Shown here: positions 8,045 to 15,259 of the stretch, in pieces | How the letters are laid out: the number at the start of each line of letters is the position of its first letter | Position numbering within the stretch: the stretch's first letter is position 1 | Assembly: GCF_006715725.1 (NCBI RefSeq) | Contig: NZ_VFNU01000001.1 | Coordinates: 434,001 to 498,000, forward strand | Length of the DNA stretch: 64,000 bases | Source: Nocardioides sp. SLBN-35 | GTDB lineage: Bacteria > Actinomycetota > Actinomycetes > Propionibacteriales > Nocardioidaceae | Direction of reading: 5' to 3' | The notes under the pieces: model-generated | The model's input: the letters and a program-made list of their open reading frames with translations, nothing else | Told to the model about the DNA's origin: nothing | Database searches by the model: none | Made by a program: the position numbers and the translations under genes

Positions 8045-8638
8045 GCTCTCGGCGATGGACTCCGCGAGGGCGATCGCGTCCGGGAACCTCCCGTCCGCCT
8101 GCTCGGCCTTCGCCATGGTGATCGCGCCCTCGTGGTGCTCGATCATCATCGTCATCCACAGCCTCGGGAAGTCGGCGTCGGAGGAGTCCTCGAGCTCCTC
8201 CATCTGCTCACCGGACATCATCCCCGGCATCGCGGAGCCACCCATGCCATCCATGTCATCCATGTCATCCATGTCGTGGCCGGCGTTGGCGTGGTCCATC
8301 GAGGTGGCCGGGATGTCCTTGCCCCAGTCGGTCAGCCAGGTCGTCATCGTCTCGACCTCCGGGGTCTGGGCGGCCTGGACCTGGTCGACCAGCGCCCGGA
8401 CCTCGTCGGGCAGCGAGCGGTCCTGGGCCAGCAGTGCCATCCGCAGCGCCTGCGCGTGGTGCGGGATCATCGCGGTCGCGAAGTCGACGTCGGCACGGTT
8501 GAAGACGTCCCCGTTGCGGGCGGTCTCGACCGCCGCGGGCCTGCTGTCGCCGCCGTCGTCGCCGCACGCGGCGAGGCCCAGGGCAAGGGTGATCGCGCCG
8601 GTGGCGGAGGCCAGCCGGCGCAGGGTGGTGCGGTGCAT
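8042..8638 (-). CDS. DUF305 lipoprotein, C-terminally truncated by amber codon
   Basis: The 198-residue product begins with a lipoprotein signal whose lipobox is LAAC (LGLAACGDD), so it should be anchored to the outer face of the membrane. The two hallmark DUF305 histidine pairs are present, MIPHHAQAL and MIEHHEGAI, joined by a Met/Asp-rich loop with repeated MDDMDD units. Such His/Met-rich proteins are often found with copper genes, so metal binding is plausible. The ATG at 8638 is preceded by AGGAGA. The DUF6153 gene lies 52 bp upstream. See the entry at 7997-8044 for the lost C-terminus. Confidence 0.9.
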   Translation of the reverse strand: MHRTTLRRLASATGAITLALGLAACGDDGGDSRPAAVETARNGDVFNRADVDFATAMIPHHAQALRMALLAQDRSLPDEVRALVDQVQAAQTPEVETMTTWLTDWGKDIPATSMDHANAGHDMDDMDDMDGMGGSAMPGMMSGEQMEELEDSSDADFPRLWMTMMIEHHEGAITMAKAEQADGRFPDAIALAESIAES

Positions 8639-8690
8639 GTCGTTCTCCTGGTCTGTTCGGTGTGCGTCTGCGGGTGGGAGCGGGGGCTCC

Positions 8691-9044
8691 TCAGCAGCGC
8701 TGCACCGACAGCCGGTGGAGATCGGGTGGGTCGCGGAAGCGCGCGGCCCGGGCGACCAGGACCTGCCAGCGGGCGGGCGCCTCGCGGGCGGCGACCAGCG
8801 GACGCCGTACGGCGAGCAGACCGACACCCAGGCCGGCCGCCACCACCAGCAGGGCCAGGCACAGCCCGGTCAGGTCGTGGCCGGTGGAGCCGCCGTGGTC
8901 GGGCGGGGCCGCGTCGTGATGGGTGACGGCTGCGGCGGGCAGCGGGGCGGAGGCCACGCCGTGGTCGGCCATGCCGTGCATGGCGAACAGCCCCGCCAGC
9001 GCGGCGATCGTGACGAGCAGCCGCCGGAGCAGGTCAGGTCGCAT
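8691..9044 (-). CDS. DUF6153 family small membrane protein
   Basis: The 117-residue protein has a hydrophobic N-terminal segment (about 7-25), a His/Ala/Pro-rich external loop with HHDAAPPDHGG, a second membrane segment (about 57-78) and a basic tail. This matches the DUF6153 proteins that commonly precede DUF305 genes in actinobacteria; the pairing supports a shared, perhaps copper-related, envelope role, but no function is established. Its ATG lies inside the last codons of the upstream gene, so translation is coupled. Confidence 0.75.
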   Translation of the reverse strand: MRPDLLRRLLVTIAALAGLFAMHGMADHGVASAPLPAAAVTHHDAAPPDHGGSTGHDLTGLCLALLVVAAGLGVGLLAVRRPLVAAREAPARWQVLVARAARFRDPPDLHRLSVQRC

Positions 9045-9822
9045 AGCCGAGGCCGAGCTCGCTCATCGCCGCCTCGAGCCGGTCGAGCGCGATCGGCCCG
9101 ACGCCGTGCAGCGCGGCGAGGTCGGCCCGGGTCCAGCCGCTGACGGCCTCGAGGGTGTGGACGTCGACCGCCCGCAGCGCGCGGGTGGCCGGGGCGCCGA
9201 TGGTGCGTGGCAGCGGGGTCCCGGCGCGGCGGGGGGCGCGCTCGCGCGGGCCGTCCTCGTGGTCCAGGACGGCCTCGCCGCGGGGCGAGAGCCGGTAGCC
9301 GATCGCGAGCGACTCGGTCAGGCCCCGCTCCTTGAGCTTGCGCACGTCCTTCTTGAAGTCGGGCGTCTCGCGGCCCAGCTCGGCCGCGAGGTCGGGGGCA
9401 CGGACCTCCGGGTTGCGGTCGATGATCCGCAGCGTGGTGCGGGTCCACGGCCCGATCGGCGAGGCCGCGTCGAGCCGGTCGAGCCCGGCGAGGATGGTGA
9501 CGATCTCGGCGGTCTCCGGGATGGCGGCGCGGAGCGTCTCGCGAGGGTCGGTGCCGCCGTACCGGAGCCCGACGCGGAACACCGGGCGGTCGGCCCGCGC
9601 GGCGAGGGCGTCCTTGAGCGCGTTCAACGACGCGGCTCCCGCGCGACGGGCGTCCTCGGCCCGCAGCCTGGAGGGCGCGACCTCCTCGACGCTGGTCACC
9701 TCGACCACGCCGACCGCGGTGCGCAGCCGGGTGCCGACCTTGACCCGCGGGCGGTCCCAGCGCCGGAACGCGAGGTCGATGGTGCCGGCGCGCACGCCCT
9801 CGAGCTCGGCCGGTCGCATCAT
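9034..9822 (-). CDS. ASCH-like domain protein with C-terminal helix-hairpin-helix
   Basis: About 262 residues. The N-terminal 50 residues (RPAELEGVRAGTIDLAFRRW and following) resemble an ASCH/PUA-type RNA-binding fold. The C-terminus (LAALHGVGPIALDRLEAAM) is a helix-hairpin-helix of the kind that binds DNA without sequence specificity. The middle contains a winged-helix-like stretch (FKKDVRKLKERGLTESL). A role with nucleic acids is inference. The start is uncertain: ATG codons at 9837, 9822 and 9819 are all possible and none has a strong ribosome site. It overlaps the DUF6153 gene by 11 bp. Confidence 0.7.
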   Translation of the reverse strand: MMRPAELEGVRAGTIDLAFRRWDRPRVKVGTRLRTAVGVVEVTSVEEVAPSRLRAEDARRAGAASLNALKDALAARADRPVFRVGLRYGGTDPRETLRAAIPETAEIVTILAGLDRLDAASPIGPWTRTTLRIIDRNPEVRAPDLAAELGRETPDFKKDVRKLKERGLTESLAIGYRLSPRGEAVLDHEDGPRERAPRRAGTPLPRTIGAPATRALRAVDVHTLEAVSGWTRADLAALHGVGPIALDRLEAAMSELGLGYAT

Positions 9823-9851
9823 CACGGCCCCGAGCATAGGTGGCGCGGCAT

Positions 9852-9896
9852 TTGACCGGCGTCGCCCCACGGTGATTACATCGCCATATGGCGATG
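9852..9896 (+). promoter_or_regulatory. Promoter and start-codon operator of the metal-sensor operon
   Basis: TTGACC (9852-9857) is a good -35 box and a weak -10 lies around 9875-9881. A perfect 18-bp palindrome, CATCGCCATATGGCGATG, occupies 9879-9896 and contains the ATG of the sensor gene at 9888. No ribosome site is present, so the message is probably leaderless and a bound repressor would cover both the start of transcription and the first codons. Confidence 0.75.
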
Positions 9897-10238
9897 AATC
9901 AGCTGGACGGCATCCTGCCCGAGGCGCCGAGCGAGGTGGACGCCCTGGCCGACGTCGCGGGCCTGCTCCACGCGCTCAGCGACCCGAACCGGCTGGCCAT
10001 CCTCGAGCACCTCACCCTCGGCGAGCACCGCGTCGTCGATCTCACCGCCCACCTCGGGCTCGCCCAGTCGACCGTGTCGAAGCACCTCGCCTGCCTGCGC
10101 GACTGCGGCCTCGTCGTCTCCCGGCCCAGCGGCCGGGCCTCCCTGATCTCGCTCGCCCAGCCCGAGCTGACCCGCGAGGTGGTCCGCGCCGCCGAGCGGC
10201 TGGTCGCGGTCACCGGCGGCCCCTGCGGGCGGGACTGA
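9888..10238 (+). CDS. ArsR/SmtB family metal sensor, CmtR-like
   Basis: A 116-residue winged-helix repressor. The recognition helix HLACLRDCGLV carries Cys69 and Cys73, the CxxxC pair used by the Cd(II)/Pb(II) sensor CmtR, and a third cysteine, Cys113, stands near the C-terminus as CmtR's does. Metal binding would release DNA and let the exporter be made. The CDF gene follows after two bases. A perfect palindrome over the start codon is the likely operator. Metal specificity (cadmium, lead or zinc) is inferred from the cysteine pattern. Confidence 0.88.
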   Translation: MAMNQLDGILPEAPSEVDALADVAGLLHALSDPNRLAILEHLTLGEHRVVDLTAHLGLAQSTVSKHLACLRDCGLVVSRPSGRASLISLAQPELTREVVRAAERLVAVTGGPCGRD

Positions 10239-10240
10239 CC

Positions 10241-11158
10241 ATGGGCGTCGGGCACGGACACGGACACGGCGGCGACAGCGGGCACGCCGGCGGCCGGCAC
10301 CGTTGGCGGCTGGGTGTCTCGTTCGGCCTGATCGGCGCGTTCTTCGTCGTCGAGCTGGTCGTCGGGCTGGTCAGCGGCTCGCTCGCACTGATCTCCGACG
10401 CGGGCCACATGGCCGCCGACGTGGTGACGCTGGGGGCGGCCCTGGTCGCGACCAAGATCGCCACCCGCGCGGACAGCACCGGTCGTCGTACCTACGGGTC
10501 GTACCGGGCCGAGGTCTTCGCCTCCGGCCTCGCGGTGCTGATGATGCTCGGCGTCGCGGTCTACGTCGTGGTCGAGGCGATCGGCCGGATGGGCAGTGAG
10601 CCGGACGTCGCGACCGGCCCGATGCTGGTCGTCGGCTTCCTCGGCCTCGTCGTCAACCTGATCGCGATGGCCCTGCTGCGCGGCGGGTCGCAGGAGTCGC
10701 TCAACGTGAAGGGCGCCTACTTCGAGGTCGTCGCCGACACGGCGGGCAGCGTCGGCGTGATGGTCGCCGGCGGCCTGATCCTCGCCACCGACGACACGGT
10801 CTGGGACACGGTCGTCGCCTTCCTCATCGGCGCCTTCGTCGCGGTCCGCGCGGTGATGCTCGGCCGCGAGGTGCTCGCCGTCCTCGGCCAGCACGTCCCC
10901 GCCGGCGTCGACATCGACACCGTCGCCGGCGCGCTCGGCGGCATCGAGGGCGTCTGCGACGTCCACGACCTGCACGCCTGGACCCTCACCTCCGGCATGC
11001 ACGTCGCCACCGCCCATCTCGTCCTCGTCGAGGGTGCCGACGGCTCCGGCGTGCTGCGCGCCGGCCAGGTGCTCCTGCGCGAGCGGTTCGAGATCGAGCA
11101 CGCCACGCTGCAGATCGAGGGCCACCGCTCGGCGGCCTGCGACGCGGTCACCTGGTGA
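10241..11158 (+). CDS. Cation diffusion facilitator (CDF) metal exporter
   Basis: The 305-residue protein has a His-rich N-terminus (GHGHGHGGDSGH), six membrane segments and a cytoplasmic C-terminal domain with VHDLHAWTL, typical of CzcD/ZitB exporters. The metal site in the second membrane helix is DAGHMAAD (His56, Asp60). In the fifth helix the usual HxxxD appears as EVVAD, so one histidine is replaced by glutamate; this may shift metal preference. It should exchange Zn, Cd or a similar ion for protons. It is in a two-gene operon with the CmtR-like repressor. Confidence 0.92.
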   Translation: MGVGHGHGHGGDSGHAGGRHRWRLGVSFGLIGAFFVVELVVGLVSGSLALISDAGHMAADVVTLGAALVATKIATRADSTGRRTYGSYRAEVFASGLAVLMMLGVAVYVVVEAIGRMGSEPDVATGPMLVVGFLGLVVNLIAMALLRGGSQESLNVKGAYFEVVADTAGSVGVMVAGGLILATDDTVWDTVVAFLIGAFVAVRAVMLGREVLAVLGQHVPAGVDIDTVAGALGGIEGVCDVHDLHAWTLTSGMHVATAHLVLVEGADGSGVLRAGQVLLRERFEIEHATLQIEGHRSAACDAVTW

Positions 11159-11223
11159 GCCGCGCATCTGACGAATGGGCTGTGAATTCGCCGGATCCGC
11201 AGCCCATTCGTCAGATACGCGGC
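11159..11223. repeat. Long palindrome between convergent genes, CTGACGAATGGGC family
   Basis: Arms 11159-11182 and 11200-11223 match at 23 of 24 positions around a 17-nt loop. The core CTGACGAATGGGC recurs in the palindrome at 19592-19650, and the loop (ATTCGCC then GAT and CCGC) resembles that of the palindrome at 34166-34230. It sits one base after the CDF stop and 8 bp before the LysE stop, so it could end transcription from both sides, though it lacks a T-run. Confidence 0.8.
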
Positions 11224-11230
11224 GCGGACC

Positions 11231-11887
11231 CTAGGCGTGCGCGAGGGAGAGCTTGACCGCGAACCCGAGGAAGATCGCGCCGACGGCCGAGGTGCCGGCG
11301 GCGGAGAGCCCCCGGCGCCGGCGGAAGGCCGCGGCCAGACGGGTGCCGCCGAAGATCAGTGCGCTCAGGTAGGCGACGCTGGCGATCTGGGCGAGCGTGC
11401 CGAGGACGAGGAACGACAGGGCCGGGTGGGCGTAGTCGGGGTCGACGAACTGCACGAAGAAGGCGACGAAGAACAAGATCGCCTTCGGGTTGAGCAGGCT
11501 GATGACCAGCGCGCGGCGGTACGGTCGTTCGCCGGGCACCGGGGGCGGCGCGCCCTCCTCGACAGCCTGGACCGCCCGTCGCCGGGCCCGCCACATGATG
11601 ATCGCGCCGCGCAGCATGGTGAACGCGAGGTAGCCGAGGTAGCCCGCGCCGACCCACTTCACGATCGCGAACGCGACGTGGTTGGCCTGCAGCAGCGAGG
11701 CCACCCCGGCCGCCGACAGCGTCATCAGCACCGCGTCGCCGGTCCACACCCCCGCCGCCGCGGCGTACGCCGGCCGGACGCCGCGGCGCGCGGCCACCGA
11801 CAGCACGTAGAGCGAGTTCGGGCCGGGCAGCAGGATGATGAGCACCAGGCCGACGAGGTACGTCGACAGGTCGGTGATCCCCAGCAC
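11231..11887 (-). CDS. LysE/RhtB family amino-acid exporter
   Basis: The 218-residue membrane protein has about six hydrophobic segments and the family signature LLPGPNSLYVLS near the N-terminus, most like the LeuE/RhtB branch that exports leucine, threonine or similar compounds. ISLLNPKAILFF is the second conserved stretch. The GTG at 11887 is chosen because GGGAGA lies eight bases upstream; a longer frame begins at a GTG at 11908. It is a single gene divergent from a DHFR-fold gene. Substrate not known. Confidence 0.88.
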   Translation of the reverse strand: MLGITDLSTYLVGLVLIILLPGPNSLYVLSVAARRGVRPAYAAAAGVWTGDAVLMTLSAAGVASLLQANHVAFAIVKWVGAGYLGYLAFTMLRGAIIMWRARRRAVQAVEEGAPPPVPGERPYRRALVISLLNPKAILFFVAFFVQFVDPDYAHPALSFLVLGTLAQIASVAYLSALIFGGTRLAAAFRRRRGLSAAGTSAVGAIFLGFAVKLSLAHA

Positions 11888-11946
11888 GGACCGGATTCTC
11901 CCACGCACCGCGATGAGTCGGCGCGTCGATCCAGGTCAGCACCGCC

Positions 11947-12552
11947 ATGGGCATCGTGACCGCGGACATCAGCATCACCCTCGACGGCTTCGGCGCCGCG
12001 ACCGACCAGTCGCGCGAGCACCCGTTCGGCTCCCTCGACGAGAACCAGCTGCACCGTTGGATGTTCGAGCACGGTGACGACAACGCGGCCGAGGTCGCGG
12101 CGATCGTCGATGCCGGCGCGTTCGTGATGGGCCGCAATATGTTCACGCCCGGGCGGGGCGAGTGGGACCTCGACTGGCGGGGCTGGTGGGGCGAGGACCC
12201 GCCGTACCACGCGCCGGTGTTCGTGCTGACCCACCACGAGCGCCCGTCGCTGGAGATGGAGGGCGGGACCACCTTCCACTTCGTCACCGGCGGCCTCGAC
12301 GCGGCGCTCGTCCGGGCCCGCGCCGCGGCAGGCGAGCGCAACGTCGCCGTCGCCGGCGGCGCCGCGACCATCAACGCCTGCCTGGCGGCCGGCCACCTCG
12401 ACGAGCTGAGGCTCCACGTCGTCCCGTACGTCGCCGGCCTGGCGAGCGGCTCGCGGATGTTCGACGGCGTCGGTCCGCTCGGGCTGGAGCCGGTGGCGAC
12501 CCGGGCGACGCCGTACGTCACCCACCTGACGTACCGGCGGAGCCGGACCTAG
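11947..12552 (+). CDS. Dihydrofolate reductase/RibD C-terminal-like reductase
   Basis: The 201-residue protein starts ADISITLDGFGA, the typical opening of RibD C-terminal/DHFR-like proteins, and carries GAFVMGRNMFTPG and VAVAGGAATINACLAAGHLDELRLHVVP, which form the NADPH-binding part of this fold. These stand-alone proteins are NADPH reductases of unknown physiological substrate; it is not the housekeeping folate enzyme by length or motif. Its TAG stop is formed by the same CTAG as the stop of the convergent Cache-like gene. Confidence 0.88.
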   Translation: MGIVTADISITLDGFGAATDQSREHPFGSLDENQLHRWMFEHGDDNAAEVAAIVDAGAFVMGRNMFTPGRGEWDLDWRGWWGEDPPYHAPVFVLTHHERPSLEMEGGTTFHFVTGGLDAALVRARAAAGERNVAVAGGAATINACLAAGHLDELRLHVVPYVAGLASGSRMFDGVGPLGLEPVATRATPYVTHLTYRRSRT

Positions 12553-13265
12553 TCGAGCGCCACCACCGCGAGCGGCAGGTCGCCGACCCGTTGGCCGGCG
12601 GGGAGCTCGTCGAACGCGACCCCGTCGAGCAGGTCGCCGCACAGGTGGCGCCCGCTGTTGCTCGACAGGATCCGGCCGAAGCCGTTGACCACGGCGATCC
12701 GGTGCGCGCTCGCGCGCAGGGTGGGGAGCAGCGCCTGCTCGGCGTTCTTGACCGCCACGTCGGCGCCGCCGACCCCGCAGAACCGGCCCTCGACGAGGAC
12801 CGGGACGGTGAAGGTGAGGGTGTACTCCTCGGTGCACAGGTAGTCGACGTAGGGCCCGGTCACGTGCGGCCGTCCGGTCTCGCGCGGCACCACGAACCAC
12901 GGCAGGTGCTCGTAGTCGTAGAACCCGATCGCCTGCGGCTCGGAGTGGGTGACCAGCCGTTGGGGCCGCCCGTCATTGTCGCGGGCGAACCACTCGAGCC
13001 ACCACTCGGCGTCCTGGAGGACGCCGGGCGCGGCGACGAAGCCGGCCCCCTGGACGGGTTGGCCGAGGTCGGCGAGCACGGGCACGACGAGGGGCTCCAC
13101 CGCCGCGAGGTCGGTACGACGCGCCGCGGCCCGGCCGGCGAGGGCCCGCTCGACGGTGGTGGCGATCGACGCGGCCACGCCGAACGCGCGATCGGCGATC
13201 TCGGCGACCGCCGCGATCACGGGCGCGGTGTCGGCGGGGGACAGGCGGGTGGGGGAGGAGCTCAT
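12549..13265 (-). CDS. Cache/PDC-sensor-like protein
   Basis: A 238-residue soluble protein without signal peptide or membrane segment. The middle (GFYDYEHLPWFVVPRETG, TGPYVDYLCTEEYTLTFTVPV, FCGVGGADV) reads like the Cache/PDC sensor fold, with the repeated aromatic and VPV elements of small-molecule sensor domains. Its ATG overlaps the stop of the GntR gene, so the two are made together, and the polyamine-type importer operon reads away from them. It may bind the same substrate inside the cell (inference). The function of such stand-alone cytoplasmic proteins is not known to me. Confidence 0.6.
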   Translation of the reverse strand: MSSSPTRLSPADTAPVIAAVAEIADRAFGVAASIATTVERALAGRAAARRTDLAAVEPLVVPVLADLGQPVQGAGFVAAPGVLQDAEWWLEWFARDNDGRPQRLVTHSEPQAIGFYDYEHLPWFVVPRETGRPHVTGPYVDYLCTEEYTLTFTVPVLVEGRFCGVGGADVAVKNAEQALLPTLRASAHRIAVVNGFGRILSSNSGRHLCGDLLDGVAFDELPAGQRVGDLPLAVVALD

Positions 13266-14008
13266 ACGCGGACCTCGCTCAGCTGGTAGTCGATGAGACG
13301 GGCGGTGGAGTCGGCCACCCGCTGCTCGGCCGCCTCGCGGGCGGCGTGGGGATCGCGGGCGGCGATCGCGGCGACCACGGCCCGGCAGCTGCGGACCATC
13401 TGGGCGTGGCTGTCGTCGTCGCCGAAGGCCAGCCACAGCAGGGTCCCGAACTCGGCCTGGAGGCTGACCTCCTCGTGGTAGAGCCGCGGGGACTGGGCGG
13501 ACGCGGCCACCTCGATGTGGAACTGCGCGTCGGCCCGGCGCCGGGCGTCGGGCTTCTCGGCGTGCTCGAGGGCGTCGGCCACGCGCTGCAACCGGTCGAC
13601 GTCGTCCGGGCTGGAGCGGCGTGCGGCGAGCGCGGCGCTGGCGCCGCAGATGGCGGCGTACACGTCGCCGAGGTCGCGCAGCTCGCCCAGGCTGAACCCG
13701 TCGAGGCGGCGCCGGGCGAGGTGGCTGATCCCGTCCTCCGGCGTCCGGACGAAGCTGCCGCCGCCGCGCCCGCGCCGGGTCTCGATGAGCCCCTCGGAGC
13801 GCAGCACCGACAGCGCCTCGCGCACGGTGACGGTCGAGACTCCGAAGATCCCGGCGAGGTCGAGCTCGCCGGGCAGCTGCTCGGCGTCGGGGAGCAGGCC
13901 GAGCGCGATCGCGTCCGTGAGCCGTCGCACGACGAGCTCCGAACGGCTCAGCGACTCCAGCGGTGAGAACACCGCCGCGGATGCTCGCCCGTAGAACGGC
14001 ACGGCCAC
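13262..14008 (-). CDS. GntR family regulator, FadR/FCD subfamily
   Basis: The protein is about 248 residues from a GTG at 14008, which has GGGAG eight bases upstream; an ATG at 14131 gives a longer frame but would run through the divergent promoter. The N-terminal winged helix (GELDLAGIFGVSTVTVREALSVLRSEGLIETRRGRGGGSFV) is clear, followed by a helical FCD ligand domain with metal-type histidines (FHIEVAA). It likely senses a polyamine, GABA or a related carboxylate and controls the divergent importer/aldehyde dehydrogenase operon through the palindrome at 14087-14098. Confidence 0.9.
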   Translation of the reverse strand: MAVPFYGRASAAVFSPLESLSRSELVVRRLTDAIALGLLPDAEQLPGELDLAGIFGVSTVTVREALSVLRSEGLIETRRGRGGGSFVRTPEDGISHLARRRLDGFSLGELRDLGDVYAAICGASAALAARRSSPDDVDRLQRVADALEHAEKPDARRRADAQFHIEVAASAQSPRLYHEEVSLQAEFGTLLWLAFGDDDSHAQMVRSCRAVVAAIAARDPHAAREAAEQRVADSTARLIDYQLSEVRV

Positions 14009-14086
14009 CGTCTCGTCTCCCGTTCCTCGTCCCCGATGTCCGGGGTCATCCTGCCCGAACCCACCTGAGCCTCTTGCGCTTTGAAC

Positions 14087-14098
14087 TATGAAGTCATA
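14087..14098. promoter_or_regulatory. Putative GntR operator before the importer operon
   Basis: TATGA-AG-TCATA is a perfect palindrome with a 2-bp centre, lying in the AT-richer part of the divergent gap, 39 bp before the ATG of the ATPase gene and 78 bp from the GntR start. Position and symmetry fit a FadR-type site. Confidence 0.55.
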
Positions 14099-14136
14099 TC
14101 TTAGCGCCAATCCGAACGTGACGAAAGGCACATCTG

Positions 14137-15207
14137 ATGTCTCTCTCGACCAGTGCTCCCGCTGAGGCCGCTGCCGTCGACCGCACCCCCGCCATCTCGA
14201 TCCGCGGGCTGCGCAAGACCTACGGCGACGTCGTCGCCGTGGACCACGTCGACCTCGACATCGCCGACGGCGAGTTCTTCTCGATGCTGGGCCCGTCCGG
14301 CTCGGGCAAGACCACCGTGCTGCGGCTGATCGCCGGCTTCGAGCAGGCCACCGCCGGCACGGTCACCCTCGGCGGCGTCGACGTCACCCGCTCTGCGCCC
14401 TTCGAGCGCGACGTGCACACCGTCTTCCAGGACTACGCGCTCTTCCCGCACATGAGCGTCCTCGACAACGTCGCCTACGGGCTGCGGGTGCGCAAGACGG
14501 GCAAGAAGGAGCGCCGCGAGCGGGCCCAGCAGGCGCTCGACACCGTCCGCCTCGGCCACCTCGGCGCCCGCCGCCCGGCGCAGCTCTCCGGCGGCCAGCG
14601 GCAGCGGGTCGCGCTCGCGCGGGCCATCGTGCTGCAACCGCGGGTGCTGCTCCTCGACGAGCCGCTCGGCGCCCTCGACCTCAAGCTGCGCGAGCAGATG
14701 CAGGTCGAGCTCAAGCAGCTCCAGCGCGAGCTCGGCATCACCTTCGTGTTCGTCACCCACGACCAGGAGGAGGCGCTCACGCTCAGCGACCGGATCGCGG
14801 TCTTCGACGCCGGCCGCATCCAGCAGCTCGGCACCCCGCGCGAGATCTACGAGAACCCGTCCTCGGCGTACGTCGCCGGCTTCGTCGGGACCACCAACCT
14901 CTTCGACGCCGAGACCTCCCAGCGGGTGCTGGGCGTCGCCGGCGAGCACGCCGTGCGTCCCGAGCGGCTGCGGCTCTCGCCGGGCACCGACACCGAGGCC
15001 GCCCGCGACGGCGAGGTCCGCCTGGAGGCGGTCGTCGTCGAGACGATCTACCTCGGCACCGGCAACCGGGTGCACCTGCGCACCCCCGACGGCATCGAGC
15101 TCGTCGCGCTCGAGCAGTCGACCGGCTCCCTCGACACCCGCGAGCACCGCGGCGAGGACGTCACCGTCCGGTTCGCGCGCGCGGACGTCGTACCCCTCAG
15201 CTCATGA
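14137..15207 (+). CDS. ABC transporter ATPase, spermidine/putrescine type
   Basis: A 356-residue ATPase: Walker A GPSGSGKT at 52-59, signature LSGGQ at 150-154, Walker B with Asp174-Glu175 in LLLDEP, H-loop VTHD, and a C-terminal TOBE domain (about 260-350). This layout matches PotA. It powers import by the two permeases encoded downstream, with the lipoprotein as receptor. It is the first gene of a five-gene operon. Confidence 0.92.
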   Translation: MSLSTSAPAEAAAVDRTPAISIRGLRKTYGDVVAVDHVDLDIADGEFFSMLGPSGSGKTTVLRLIAGFEQATAGTVTLGGVDVTRSAPFERDVHTVFQDYALFPHMSVLDNVAYGLRVRKTGKKERRERAQQALDTVRLGHLGARRPAQLSGGQRQRVALARAIVLQPRVLLLDEPLGALDLKLREQMQVELKQLQRELGITFVFVTHDQEEALTLSDRIAVFDAGRIQQLGTPREIYENPSSAYVAGFVGTTNLFDAETSQRVLGVAGEHAVRPERLRLSPGTDTEAARDGEVRLEAVVVETIYLGTGNRVHLRTPDGIELVALEQSTGSLDTREHRGEDVTVRFARADVVPLSS

Positions 15208-15259
15208 ATGCTCCCTGCAACCCAACGAGGCTGCGCCCAAACAAGAAGTGGAGAACCCG

